Of a stretch of DNA of 64,000 nucleotides, positions 1-8,691 are shown one piece after another. The stretch spans positions 49,621 to 113,620 of the forward strand of contig NZ_BMNI01000009.1 of assembly GCF_014646375.1 (NCBI RefSeq), written 5' to 3'. Numbering within the stretch: the first letter of the stretch is position 1; every line of letters starts with the position of its first letter. The position numbers and the translations under genes were made by a program. Under the pieces are notes generated by a model, which was given only the letters and a program-made list of their open reading frames with translations, searched no databases and was not told the origin of the DNA. The stretch is from Nocardioides phosphati. GTDB taxonomy: Bacteria; Actinomycetota; Actinomycetes; Propionibacteriales; Nocardioidaceae.

Positions 1-1433
1 CGGACCTCGGGCGTGAGCCCGGGCCGGAGCGGGACGTCGCCGTCCTTGGTGAAGTAGTAGCTGTTCGCCCCGGCGCACGACGGCTGCCAGAAGACCTGCG
101 GTCCGCGCCGCTTCCGCACCGATGCCATGTACCGCTCGTGCGCCCGGGAGGTCACCTCGACCTCGGCCGCCCCGCGACGCCGGGCCTCCTTCAGGACGCG
201 CACGATGTGTCCGGCGGTCGCCTCGGCGAGCTGGAAGTACGACGATCCATTGTAGCCGTAGGGCCCGAAGGTCGTGAAGAAGTTCGGGAAGCCGGGGGCG
301 GACACACCCTGGTAGGCCTGCAGCCGTTCGGTCTCCCACCAGTCGGCGATGACCAGGCCGTCGCGTCCGACGACGTCGTAGCCGGGCAGGGCGTCCTTCT
401 CGGTCACCTTGAAGCCGGTGGCGAGGAGCAGGACGTCGACCTCGTGCTCCGTGCCGTCGGCCGTCACGACGCCATGCGGCGTGACCTCGCGGATGCCGTC
501 CGTCTGCAGTGCGACGTTGTCGCGGTTGAACGTCGACAGGTAGCTGTTGTGGAAGCTCGGCCGCTTGCAGCCCAGGCCGTAGCGCGGCGTGAGCTTGTCG
601 CGGGTCTCGGGGTCGTCGATCTGCGACCGCAGGTAGCTGCGGGCCACCGGCTCGAGCACCTTGCCGGCCTGCAGCGCCCCGCCGTAGTGGGCGAGGAACG
701 GGAACGTCGCCTCGACGAAGAGGTCGCTGGTGAGCCGCGCGAGGCGGTTGACACCGGGCAGGTGACGCAGGCCCACGCGAGCGGGCGCGCCGATCGGGAA
801 GTCCGCCTTGGGCAGGCACCAGATGGGAGTCCGCTGGAAGACGGTCAGGTGCTCCACCTCGGGCGCGATGGAGGGGATGATCTGCACCGCAGACGCACCG
901 GTGCCGATGATCGCGACCCGCTTGCCGGCGAGCGCGACGTCGTGGTCCCAGCGGGCGGTGTGCATGACCTCGCCCGCGAAGGACTCGAGGCCGGTGATCT
1001 CGGGGTACTTCGGCTGGCTGAGCGGACCGCCCGCGTGCACCACGTGCGTCGCGGTGAGGTCGCCGGTCGTCGTCGCGACGTCCCACACGCAGGTGGCCTC
1101 GTCGTACGTCGCGCTGGTCACGCGGGTCCCGAACCGGATCCGGTCGGCGAGGCCGAAGCGCTCGACGAGGTGCTCGGCGTACTGCTTCAGCTCGGCGCCC
1201 TTGGCGTAGCTGCGGGTCCAGTCCGTGCGCTGCGCGAACGAGAACTGATAGCTGAACGACGGGATGTCGACCGCGACGCCGGGGTAGGTGTTCCAGTGCC
1301 AGACGCCGCCTGCGCCGTCGGCGTCGTCGACGAGGAGGACGTCCTCGAAGCCCGCCCGCTGCAGGGCGATGGCGACGCCGAGGCCGGAGAATCCGGCGCC
1401 GACGATGACGACGTCGTGGTGCTCGATGCTCAT
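1..1433 (-). CDS. Flavin-containing / Baeyer-Villiger-type monooxygenase, partial at the left edge
   Basis: An NAD(P)H- and FAD-dependent monooxygenase that would insert oxygen into ketones or oxidise soft nucleophiles. The first 477 codons are visible from ATG at 1433; the C-terminus lies off the window. GAGFSG near residue 13 is the FAD Rossmann motif. FAGEVMHTARW at 152-162 fits the Baeyer-Villiger fingerprint FxGxxxHxxxW. GTGASA at 177-182 is the second nucleotide-binding motif. It follows the alpha/beta hydrolase gene by 71 bases on the same strand. The fingerprint favours a Baeyer-Villiger enzyme over a plain FMO; substrate unknown. Confidence 0.88.
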   Translation of the reverse strand, partial: MSIEHHDVVIVGAGFSGLGVAIALQRAGFEDVLLVDDADGAGGVWHWNTYPGVAVDIPSFSYQFSFAQRTDWTRSYAKGAELKQYAEHLVERFGLADRIRFGTRVTSATYDEATCVWDVATTTGDLTATHVVHAGGPLSQPKYPEITGLESFAGEVMHTARWDHDVALAGKRVAIIGTGASAVQIIPSIAPEVEHLTVFQRTPIWCLPKADFPIGAPARVGLRHLPGVNRLARLTSDLFVEATFPFLAHYGGALQAGKVLEPVARSYLRSQIDDPETRDKLTPRYGLGCKRPSFHNSYLSTFNRDNVALQTDGIREVTPHGVVTADGTEHEVDVLLLATGFKVTEKDALPGYDVVGRDGLVIADWWETERLQAYQGVSAPGFPNFFTTFGPYGYNGSSYFQLAEATAGHIVRVLKEARRRGAAEVEVTSRAHERYMASVRKRRGPQVFWQPSCAGANSYYFTKDGDVPLRPGLTPEV

Positions 1434-1504
1434 GACGACGACGTTACTGAGACGCGGTGTCCGGCGTACATGAGGACCGGCGGTGTCTCCGGTCACACCG
1501 GCTG

Positions 1505-2596
1505 TCAGCCGTCGTGGGCGGCGAGGTGCGCCAGCACCGCCGGCCAGGTCTCCTGCTGCGCGCGCGGCGAGGCGATCAGGCCGAGGTGGCTGAAGCCCTT
1601 CACCTTGAGGAAGGTCACGTCGGCGTTGCGGTAGGCCTCGACGCCCGCCTCGACCGAGGCGGCGTTGGCGAGCACGTCGGCGCTGCTGCCGATCAGCAGC
1701 AGCGGGGTGACCAGCCGGTCCATCTCGACGACGAGGTCGTCACGCAGGTGCACGGCGCCCTTGACGAACTCCTGCTCGCAGACGAGCCGGACGATCGCCT
1801 GGTTGAAGAAGCGCCCCGGGTAGCCCGGCATCGCGTCGACGAACTGGTCGACCGCGTTGATCCGGGCCAGCACCTCGGGCTGGTGCAGGTTGCGGAGCAG
1901 CGTCCAGGGCTTGGTGATCTCGCGGACCGGCGCCATCCAGCGGTAGCCCAGCCGGGTGAGCGGCGCCGTCGTGCCGCCGGCGATCGCCATCGGGGTCACC
2001 ACGAACGACGGGCCCAGGTGGTCGTAGACCCAGAAGAGCCCCTTGTACGCCGGGTTGCGCCGGTAGTCGGTCGGCGTGCCGAAGCAGCTGATCGAGGCGA
2101 TCGGCAGGTCCGGGTGGTGGGCGCCCATCAGCAGCGACATCGTGCCGCCGTGCGACCAGCCGACCAGGTGGACCTTCGCGCCGCCGTGGGCTGCGGAGAT
2201 CCGCTCGACCGCGGTCGGCAGGATGCCGTCGATCCAGTCCTCGAAGCCCATCCCGCGGTCGCTGAACCGGATCGCGCCGTAGTCGATCGTGTACGTCGGA
2301 CGGCCCGGGCCGCTCCCGTCAGCACCGGTCAGGTGAGCAGCGAGGCTCTGCCCCTCGCGCAGGTCCCAGCAGGTCACGGGGACGGCGAGCGGCGTCACCA
2401 GCAGCACGGGGTTGCCGCTCACCGGGGCATCCGGGGCGACGCGCTCCACGCGGGCGTGGGGCTCGTCGTACAGAAGCTCGGTGGGGGTGCGCTCGTGCTC
2501 GACGCCGTCGCCGAACCAGGAGATGTCCCACGCGTTGCGGGCCATCTGGCCCGCAACGCGGAGGGTGGAGATGCTGCGGCCGGTGAGAGTGCTCAT
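1505..2596 (-). CDS. Alpha/beta hydrolase, PHA synthase/depolymerase-like
   Basis: A 363-residue alpha/beta hydrolase. GWSHGG at 146-151 is the nucleophile elbow (Ser148). Asp307 and His337 (in GFSHLG) complete a plausible triad. Overall shape recalls class III polyhydroxyalkanoate synthases, but those use Cys in the elbow, so Ser points to an esterase or depolymerase-like hydrolase. It starts 28 bases after the acyl-CoA synthetase stop, so the two are probably co-transcribed and continue into the monooxygenase. In that setting it may cleave the ester made by the monooxygenase; this is inference. Confidence 0.8.
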   Translation of the reverse strand: MSTLTGRSISTLRVAGQMARNAWDISWFGDGVEHERTPTELLYDEPHARVERVAPDAPVSGNPVLLVTPLAVPVTCWDLREGQSLAAHLTGADGSGPGRPTYTIDYGAIRFSDRGMGFEDWIDGILPTAVERISAAHGGAKVHLVGWSHGGTMSLLMGAHHPDLPIASISCFGTPTDYRRNPAYKGLFWVYDHLGPSFVVTPMAIAGGTTAPLTRLGYRWMAPVREITKPWTLLRNLHQPEVLARINAVDQFVDAMPGYPGRFFNQAIVRLVCEQEFVKGAVHLRDDLVVEMDRLVTPLLLIGSSADVLANAASVEAGVEAYRNADVTFLKVKGFSHLGLIASPRAQQETWPAVLAHLAAHDG

Positions 2597-2624
2597 GGTG
2601 CTCAGTTCGGGGAAGGGAGCCGGG

Positions 2625-4220
2625 TCAGCCGGCGGGGGTCTCCCACTGGACCAGGGTGCGCTTCAGCACCTTGCCCGTGGGGTTGCGGGGGAGCTCGTCG
2701 AGGAAGACGACGTCGCGCGGCACCTTGTAGCGGACCAGGTTGTCGCGCACCAGGGTCCGGACGTCGTCCGCGGTGAGCGTGGCTCCGTCGTGGCAGGCGA
2801 TGAACGCGCGCAGGCGCATGCCGAAGTCGGGGTCCTCGACGCCGACGACGGCGGCCTCGCGGACGGAGGCGTGGGCGATCAGGAGCTCCTCAACCTCGGC
2901 CGGGAAGACGTTCTCGCCACCGGAGACGATCATGTCGTCGTCGCGGCCGTCGATGTAGAGCAGGCCGTCCTCGACGTGGCCGACGTCGCCGGTCGACAGC
3001 ATGCCGTCGATGATCTCCTTGTGGCCGCCGCCGGTGTAGCCCTCGAAGGGCGTCACGGTGCCGACGAAGACGCGGCCGCGCTCGCCCGGGGCGACGGGCT
3101 TGCCGTCGTCGCCGATGAGCTCGACGCGACAGCCGAGCATCGGGGTGCCGACGGAGGTGGGGTGGGCGCGGACGACGTCGGGGTTGGCCATCGTCGCCAG
3201 CGAGACCTCGGTGGAGCCGTAGAGGTTGTAGATGACGTCGCCGAAGCGGTCCTGGAACTCGGCCGAGACGGCCGCCGGGAGGGCCGAGCCGCTGCAGAAG
3301 GCGGCCCGCAGCGACGAGGTGTCGTGGCGGTCGGTGACCTCGGTCGGCAGCGCGATGATGCGCTGCAGGAGCACGGGGACGACGCAGATCGCGGTCGCCT
3401 TGTGCTCGGCGATGTCGGCGAGGAAGGTCTCGGGGTCGAAGCTGCGGCGCAGCACCACGGTCGAGCCGAGCGCGATCGTCATCATCGTCATGATCAGGCC
3501 GGTGCCGTGGAAGAGCGGCGGGCCGATGACCGTGGCCTCGCGGGTCCGCATCGGCAGGCGGTCGAGCATCGCGCCGGGCAGGGTGTAGCCCTTGGGCTCG
3601 GTGCGGGGCGCGCCCTTCGGGGTGCCGGTCGTGCCCGAGGTGAGCAGGATCAGGCGGCCCGGACGGGCCGGGCTCGGCGGTGCGACGGGGGAGCCGGCGG
3701 CCAGGTACGCGTCGAGGTCGTCCTGCGCTGCGGTGATGTCGGTGGTGACGACCGGGATGGTCAGGTCGGCGGCGAGGGAGGCGAGGTCGGCGTCGATGAA
3801 GAGCGCGTCGACGCCCTCCCGGGTGGCGACCTCGGCGGTCTGCGGCGCGGAGAACGCGGTGTTGAGCCAGACGGTGTTGAGGCCGGCGCGCGACGCGGCC
3901 CAGGCCACGATCAACGGGCTGCGGTGGTTGCGCATCAGGATGCCGATGGTCTGGCCCGGCTGGTACGACGCACGCAGGGTGTTGCTCAGCTTGTTGATCG
4001 TCCGGTCGAGCTCGGCGTAGGTGATCGAGCCGCGCTCGTCGGCGATCGCGGGCTGGTCGCCGTGGCGCCCCGCAGCCGCCGTGACCGCGCCGCCGAAGGG
4101 ACCGTAGCGACGCATCGCTCCCGCCATCGAGACGATCTGGTGCGGTCGGGAGACGGGCAGGACGCCAGCCTTGGCCATGGCGGCCAGCGACCGTCCTTCG
4201 AGGAGCGCGCGGTGCAGCAT
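2625..4220 (-). CDS. AMP-dependent acyl-CoA synthetase (FadD-like)
   Basis: Activates a carboxylic acid to acyl-CoA through an acyl-adenylate. The 531-residue protein has the ANL motifs in order: LLTSGTTGTPKG (192-203, phosphate loop), LYGSTE, STGDVG, and NPTGKVLKR (513-521) with the catalytic Lys517. I chose ATG at 4220 because GGAAGGA lies just upstream and the protein then begins like FadD proteins; the open frame runs further upstream without a better start. Probably first gene of the synthetase-hydrolase-monooxygenase set. Substrate chain length cannot be read from the sequence. Confidence 0.9.
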   Translation of the reverse strand: MLHRALLEGRSLAAMAKAGVLPVSRPHQIVSMAGAMRRYGPFGGAVTAAAGRHGDQPAIADERGSITYAELDRTINKLSNTLRASYQPGQTIGILMRNHRSPLIVAWAASRAGLNTVWLNTAFSAPQTAEVATREGVDALFIDADLASLAADLTIPVVTTDITAAQDDLDAYLAAGSPVAPPSPARPGRLILLTSGTTGTPKGAPRTEPKGYTLPGAMLDRLPMRTREATVIGPPLFHGTGLIMTMMTIALGSTVVLRRSFDPETFLADIAEHKATAICVVPVLLQRIIALPTEVTDRHDTSSLRAAFCSGSALPAAVSAEFQDRFGDVIYNLYGSTEVSLATMANPDVVRAHPTSVGTPMLGCRVELIGDDGKPVAPGERGRVFVGTVTPFEGYTGGGHKEIIDGMLSTGDVGHVEDGLLYIDGRDDDMIVSGGENVFPAEVEELLIAHASVREAAVVGVEDPDFGMRLRAFIACHDGATLTADDVRTLVRDNLVRYKVPRDVVFLDELPRNPTGKVLKRTLVQWETPAG

Positions 4221-4299
4221 CGAGGTCCTTCCGGAGTGCGGCGGGAGTGGGTCCGCGACGCGCGGGCGCGCCGTACACGGGTCTCTTCGGAGGGTAGTT

Positions 4300-4314
4300 G
4301 CGTTTTGAGAACGC
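4300..4314. promoter_or_regulatory. Possible operator upstream of the acyl-CoA synthetase
   Basis: GCGTTTTGAGAACGC has perfect 5-base arms (GCGTT/AACGC) around a 5-base spacer. It lies about 80 bases upstream of the synthetase start, in a locally AT-richer stretch of the 145-base gap. TetR-family lipid regulators bind sites of this size; no such regulator sits next to it here. Confidence 0.3.
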
Positions 4315-4365
4315 GGCAGTACTTGAAGGGCGTGAGTTGCGTCGCGCGATCCGCGTACCCAAAGG

Positions 4366-4794
4366 TCAGCGGCGGCGGTCGCGCAGCGCACCCGTCGACC
4401 ACAGCGCCCACGCGACGAGCAGCGGCTGGCCGAAGAGGCGGGCCAGGCGCTTGCCGTCGGTGTCGAGGCCGAACGCGTCCTTGTGCTCGACGTACTGCGC
4501 GATGTTGCCGGGGAAGACCGCGATGAAGAAGGCGGCGACCACGAAGCCGATCGTCACGCGCCGCCGCGCCCACAGCAGCAGGGCGGAGCCGAGGGTGATC
4601 TCGACGGCGCCCGACGCGAGCACGACCAGGTCGGTGTCGACCGGGAACCACGACGGCACCTGGGCCTGGAACTCCTTGCGCAGGAAGGTCAGGTGGCCGA
4701 TGCCGGCGAAGGCGAGGAAGGCTCCCAGCAGCAGGCGGGCAAGCGTGCGCGGCAGGGACGTGGGCTGGCTCGACGGCTGGGTCTGCGAAGTCAT
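4366..4794 (-). CDS. DoxX-like integral membrane protein
   Basis: A 142-residue protein with about four hydrophobic helices (LLLGAFLAFAGIGHL, LVVLASGAVEITLGSALLL, IGFVVAAFFIAVFPG and a C-terminal helix), matching the size and FAGIGHLT / PGNIAQY pattern of DoxX-like proteins. The family is loosely linked to quinone or redox chemistry; the function here is unknown. ATG at 4794 gives the usual N-terminus. An in-frame ATG at 4845 would overlap the divergent plsC start. It points away from plsC with only 49 bases between them, so both promoters share that gap. Confidence 0.75.
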   Translation of the reverse strand: MTSQTQPSSQPTSLPRTLARLLLGAFLAFAGIGHLTFLRKEFQAQVPSWFPVDTDLVVLASGAVEITLGSALLLWARRRVTIGFVVAAFFIAVFPGNIAQYVEHKDAFGLDTDGKRLARLFGQPLLVAWALWSTGALRDRRR

Positions 4795-4843
4795 CTCTGC
4801 AGCATGCCGGACGCGGGGCCGGTTGTGCGCCATGATCGGCGCC

Positions 4844-5563
4844 ATGCCGATGACGAACGCCGAGGCCCACCGGATCGCCCGCGAAGAGGGCGTGAGTGGA
4901 CCGTTCTACCTGACCGTGAAGCTGCTCGTCGGGCTGGTCTTCCGCCTGCTCTGTGGCTTCACCGTCCACGGCAAGGAGAACGTCCCGAAGAAGGGGCCGA
5001 TCGTCATCGTGCCCAACCACAAGAGCTTCTGGGACCCGTTCTTCGTGGCGCTCGTGCTGCGCCGTCCGGTGCACTTCATGGGCAAGGCGGAGTACGCCGA
5101 GGGGCGCTTCGCGAAGCCGTTCCTCGCGCTCGGCTACTTCCCCGTGCGCCGTGGTGAGTCCGACGCCGACGCACTGGAGACGGCCCGCGCGATCCTCGCC
5201 CGCGGCGACGCCCTGGCGCTCTTCCCGGAGGGCACCCGCGTGCGCGGTGACTCTCTCGGCTCGCCCAAGCGCGGTGCTGCTCGCCTGGCGATCGAGGCGG
5301 GTGCGCCGCTGGTGCCGGCGACCATCACGGGCACCGAGAAGCGCCGCTGGCCGCTGCCGCGCAAGGTGACGCTGACCTTCGGCGAGCCGGTGTCGGTCGC
5401 CGACCTCGAGGCCACGCCCGAGGACGCCGCCGAGGCGATCGGGCGCGCCTGGCCGCAGGTGTCGGAGGAGTACACCCGCTGGCAGAACCGCCCCGGCGCC
5501 ATCGCGGCGGCTGCCGCCGCTATCGGCGTCGGCGCGTGGGTGGTCCGTCGCAGGCGGCGCTGA
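4844..5563 (+). CDS. 1-acyl-sn-glycerol-3-phosphate acyltransferase (PlsC family)
   Basis: Transfers an acyl group to lysophosphatidic acid in membrane phospholipid synthesis. The 239-residue protein carries NHKSFWD (HX4D catalytic motif) and FPEGTR (substrate phosphate binding), plus a hydrophobic segment near the N-terminus (LLVGLVFRLLCGF). It ends in a hydrophobic Ala-rich helix followed by VVRRRRR, which would anchor it at the membrane. No Shine-Dalgarno is visible; ATGs at 4832, 4844 and 4850 are in frame, so the exact start is uncertain and may be leaderless. Confidence 0.85.
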   Translation: MPMTNAEAHRIAREEGVSGPFYLTVKLLVGLVFRLLCGFTVHGKENVPKKGPIVIVPNHKSFWDPFFVALVLRRPVHFMGKAEYAEGRFAKPFLALGYFPVRRGESDADALETARAILARGDALALFPEGTRVRGDSLGSPKRGAARLAIEAGAPLVPATITGTEKRRWPLPRKVTLTFGEPVSVADLEATPEDAAEAIGRAWPQVSEEYTRWQNRPGAIAAAAAAIGVGAWVVRRRRR

Positions 5564-5586
5564 CTCCGGGCCGGTGACCCTGCCGG

Positions 5587-6918
5587 TCAGGTCGCGGGCG
5601 CCGAGCCGAGCGCGAGCCGGATACCGCGCCACGGACCGTCCGCCACCAGCTCGAGGCGGCCACCGGAGGCCTCGGCGGCGCGCCGTGCGATGTCGAGACC
5701 GAGACCGGTCGAGCCGCGGTCGCTCCGCCCCCGGGCGACGGCGTCGGCCGGAAGCCCGGGACCCTGGTCGAGGACGTCGACCGCCCAGCCGTCCGCGACG
5801 GGCAGCACGCGTACGCCGAGCGCGGTGCCCTCCGGGGTGTGCGCGATGGCGTTCTCGATGAGCGCGTCGACGGCATCGGCCAGGTCCTCGACAGCGAGGC
5901 GCACCGGCGCCGGCAGCTCCGGGAGCCGGACGTCGCACGCGCGGTACTGGTCCTCGGCGAGCGGGCGCCAGAACGCCACCCGGTCGCGGACGACGCCGGC
6001 CGCATCGCTGACCGGGTGCAGGCCCTCGCGGTCACCCCGCCGCGCCGCCCGGATGATCTGGGTGAGGCTCCGCTCGACGCCGGCGATGTGCCGCTCGAGA
6101 TCGGTGCGCGCCGCTCCTTCGGGCAAGGCCTCCACGCCGAGCCGGACGGCGGTGAGCGGCGTACGGAGGCGGTGGGAGAGGTCCGCGGCGTTTTCCCGCT
6201 CCATCGTGAGCAGCTCCGAGATCCGCGCGGCGAGGGCGTTGAGCTCACGCCCGACGGCAGCCACCTCGACGGGCCCCGACTCCGGCGCGCGGGCGTCGAG
6301 GTCGCCGGTGCTGAGCGCGTTCGCGGTGGCCGCGGCGCGGCGCAGCGGGCGCACGATCCGGGCGCCGAGCAGCTCGGCCGCGGCCCAGGCGAGCGCGACC
6401 AGCAGGATGCCGGCCAGTGCCATGGCGACCAGCTGGTTGCGGATCGACGCCCGCACGGAGTCGCTGTCGAGGACGGCGACGATGCGGGCCTCACCCGCGC
6501 CCGTGCGGCAGAAGATCTGGACGAGCCGTCCACCCGCGACCGAGGTCACGTGGGGCTGGGAGACCGTGCCGAGGTTGTCCTCATCGCCGTCGCCCAGCCG
6601 GGGGGCGCGGGTCCTCAGGGCCGTCCTCAGGCGCCCTGCCGGAAGCGTGGCACCGGTGGCATGCCCGTCGGGGTCCAGCACGGTGACCGGCGTCCGCGTA
6701 CGCCGGTTGAGCCGGTCGACGTACGACGTCAGCTCGGTGTGGTCGTAGGCCGCCGCGGTCATGTAGTCGGCGGTGCTCTGGGCCGCGTAGGTCGCGCGCT
6801 GCTGGGCCTCGTCCCACGCGTGGTCGTGGACGAGGAAGGCGAGGGGGAGCGCGGCGAGCAGCGTCACCAGCACCGCCGTGCCGACACCGAGGACCGTGAT
6901 CTGGGTGCGGAGCCTCAC
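5587..6918 (-). CDS. Sensor histidine kinase, OmpR/EnvZ-type pair
   Basis: Membrane histidine kinase of 443 residues. Helices near 8-30 and 164-184 flank a periplasmic sensor region of about 130 residues, followed by a HAMP linker. ADLSHRLRTPL holds the phosphorylated His249; ALIENAIAHTP is the N box; DQGPGLP and GSTGLGLDIA are the G boxes. The GTG start at 6918 overlaps the TGA of the response regulator (GTGA), so translation is coupled. The signal sensed is not evident. The kinase stops 23 bases from the convergent plsC end. Confidence 0.9.
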   Translation of the reverse strand: MRLRTQITVLGVGTAVLVTLLAALPLAFLVHDHAWDEAQQRATYAAQSTADYMTAAAYDHTELTSYVDRLNRRTRTPVTVLDPDGHATGATLPAGRLRTALRTRAPRLGDGDEDNLGTVSQPHVTSVAGGRLVQIFCRTGAGEARIVAVLDSDSVRASIRNQLVAMALAGILLVALAWAAAELLGARIVRPLRRAAATANALSTGDLDARAPESGPVEVAAVGRELNALAARISELLTMERENAADLSHRLRTPLTAVRLGVEALPEGAARTDLERHIAGVERSLTQIIRAARRGDREGLHPVSDAAGVVRDRVAFWRPLAEDQYRACDVRLPELPAPVRLAVEDLADAVDALIENAIAHTPEGTALGVRVLPVADGWAVDVLDQGPGLPADAVARGRSDRGSTGLGLDIARRAAEASGGRLELVADGPWRGIRLALGSAPAT

Positions 6919-7607
6919 GACGCCGTCCCGGGGTCGACCAGCTTCACGCCGACGCCGCGCACGCTGACGAGGTAGCGCGGCGCGGCCGCGGTCTCGCCGA
7001 GCTTGCGGCGCAGCCAGGAGAGGTGCACGTCGACGGTCCGGTCCGCACCGCCCCACGGCTGGCGCCAGACCTCGGCCAGCAGCGTCGGCTTGGACACGAC
7101 CTCCCCGGCACGCTGCATGAGGACCTGCAGCAGGTCGAACTCGAGGCGGGAGAGCTCGAGGGGTGTGCCGTCGAGCGTCGCCTCGCGCGACCGCGGGTCG
7201 AGGCAGAGTCCGCCGACGGTGAGCGTCGGGTTCGCGTCGACGGCCGCCGCGGTGCGCCGGAGCACCGCCCGGATCCGCGCATCGATCTGGGCGACCGAGA
7301 ACGGCTTCACGAGGTAGTCGTCGGCGCCGGCGTCGAGGAGCCGGACGATGTCGCTGTCGTGGTCGCGGGCGGTGGCGACGATGACCGGGGTGTCGCCGAG
7401 TGCGCGGATCACCCCGAGGACGGCCTCTCCGTCCATGTCGGGAAGGCCGAGGTCGAGCACGACGACCTCGGCGGGCGAGGCGGCGACGGCGGCGATCGCG
7501 TCGGCGCCCTTCGCCACGGACGTGACGACGTGGCCGAGCTCGCCCAGGCCGCGGGTCAGCGCACGGCGGATCGCGTCGTCGTCCTCGACGACCATCAGAT
7601 GTGCCAC
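6915..7607 (-). CDS. OmpR-family response regulator
   Basis: A 230-residue DNA-binding regulator partnered with the kinase downstream. The receiver domain has the acidic pair EDD, phospho-acceptor Asp52 (VVVLDLGLPDMDG) and Lys101 (YLVKPFS). The C-terminal winged helix has TVDVHLSWLRRKLG and VRGVGVKL. GTG at 7607 gives MAHLMVVEDDD, typical of the family; ATG at 7595 would trim four residues. No Shine-Dalgarno, so probably leaderless. It is divergent from the DUF2231 gene with a 102-base gap that would hold both promoters. Confidence 0.9.
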   Translation of the reverse strand: MAHLMVVEDDDAIRRALTRGLGELGHVVTSVAKGADAIAAVAASPAEVVVLDLGLPDMDGEAVLGVIRALGDTPVIVATARDHDSDIVRLLDAGADDYLVKPFSVAQIDARIRAVLRRTAAAVDANPTLTVGGLCLDPRSREATLDGTPLELSRLEFDLLQVLMQRAGEVVSKPTLLAEVWRQPWGGADRTVDVHLSWLRRKLGETAAAPRYLVSVRGVGVKLVDPGTAS

Positions 7608-7709
7608 GCGGCCCACGCTAGTCACTCGGGCGGCCGCGCAGACCGTGCTTGACGTGGACTTGACGTTGCGTTGCGGCGCCCCTGACGCCGGCCTCCCCAG
7701 ACTCGGGCC

Positions 7710-8183
7710 ATGTTCAACCTCATCAACGGCCTCCCGGTGCACCCGCTCGTGGTCCACGCCGTCGTCGTCCTGCTGCCCCTGGCCATCCTCGGCACGATCG
7801 CGCTCGCGGTGCGGCCGGCCTGGCGCGACACCCACGGCCTGCTCCTCATCGGGGTTGCCGCCGTCGCCACCCTGCTGATCCCCGTCGCCACCTCGAGCGG
7901 CGAGGCCCTCGAGAAGCACGTCGGCGACCCGGGGCGCCACGCAGCCCTCGGCGACCAGCTGATCTGGTTCGCGCTCCCACTGCTGGTCCTCGACGTGGCG
8001 CTCGTCGTCCTCCACAAGCGCGGTACGTCCGGTCGCGCCGTCCTGGGCGGGGTCGCTGCGGTGGCCGTGGTGGCCGCGCTCGCTGCCGGTGTCCAGGTCT
8101 ACCGCGTCGGTGACTCCGGAGCCCGCGCGGCGTGGGGCGACCAGGTCTCCTCCTCCGTGCCGGCAGCGGACCCCGGCGACTGA
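7710..8183 (+). CDS. DUF2231-type membrane protein
   Basis: A 157-residue protein that opens with FNLINGLPVHPLVVHAVV, the His-containing start typical of DUF2231, and has about four membrane helices. Family members often sit beside electron-transfer proteins and some carry heme-like His pairs in the helices; the role is not settled. The Rieske gene begins 1 base after its stop, so the two are co-transcribed and may work together in a small respiratory or redox module. Confidence 0.78.
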   Translation: MFNLINGLPVHPLVVHAVVVLLPLAILGTIALAVRPAWRDTHGLLLIGVAAVATLLIPVATSSGEALEKHVGDPGRHAALGDQLIWFALPLLVLDVALVVLHKRGTSGRAVLGGVAAVAVVAALAAGVQVYRVGDSGARAAWGDQVSSSVPAADPGD

Positions 8184-8184
8184 G

Positions 8185-8691
8185 ATGACCGGCTCGGGCC
8201 TCTCGCGGCGGTCGGTCGTGGCGCTGGCCGCGACCGCCCCCGTCGTCGCCGCCTGCGGTGCGCAGCCGGGTCAGTCGACGGCGGCACCCGCCTCGACCGC
8301 CGCCACGCCGACGGGCTCACCGGGGGCCGCGCTTCGGCGTACGTCGGAGGCGCACGTGGCGAAGGCGCGCCCGGCTGCCGGGCCCGTGCTCGCGACGACG
8401 GCGCAGGTGCCGGTCGGCGGGGCACTGGTCGTCCCCGCCGAGCAGGTCGTCGTCACGCAGCCGTCGGCTGGTGAGTTCCACTGCTTCAGCTCCGTCTGCA
8501 CGCATGCGGGCTGTCCGGTGCGCGCAGGCGCAAGGCTGGTCTGCCCGTGCCACGGCAGCCAGTTCGCGCTCGCCGACGGATCGGTGCTGCGCGGTCCCGC
8601 TGCCGCACCGCTGCCCAGCGCCGGATCACGGTGCGGGGAGACGAGATCCGGCTGGCCTGACCGCGCGCGCCATCACTCGACGAAGACGTAG
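8185..8691 (+). CDS. Rieske [2Fe-2S] Tat lipoprotein-like protein, C-terminus apparently frameshifted
   Basis: Exported iron-sulfur protein: SRRSVVALAA is a Tat signal and VVAAC a lipobox. CTHAGC and CPCHGSQF supply the two Cys and two His that bind the [2Fe-2S] cluster. After LPSAG the open frame gives an unrelated tail to 8691. In the shifted frame the DNA reads ITVRGDEIRLA then TGA at 8658-8660, exactly the expected family ending. One base therefore seems missing near 8623-8625. The cluster domain itself is intact, so the protein may still fold. The tail overlaps the 3' end of the convergent permease gene. Confidence 0.8.
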   Translation: MTGSGLSRRSVVALAATAPVVAACGAQPGQSTAAPASTAATPTGSPGAALRRTSEAHVAKARPAAGPVLATTAQVPVGGALVVPAEQVVVTQPSAGEFHCFSSVCTHAGCPVRAGARLVCPCHGSQFALADGSVLRGPAAAPLPSAGSRCGETRSGWPDRARHHSTKT

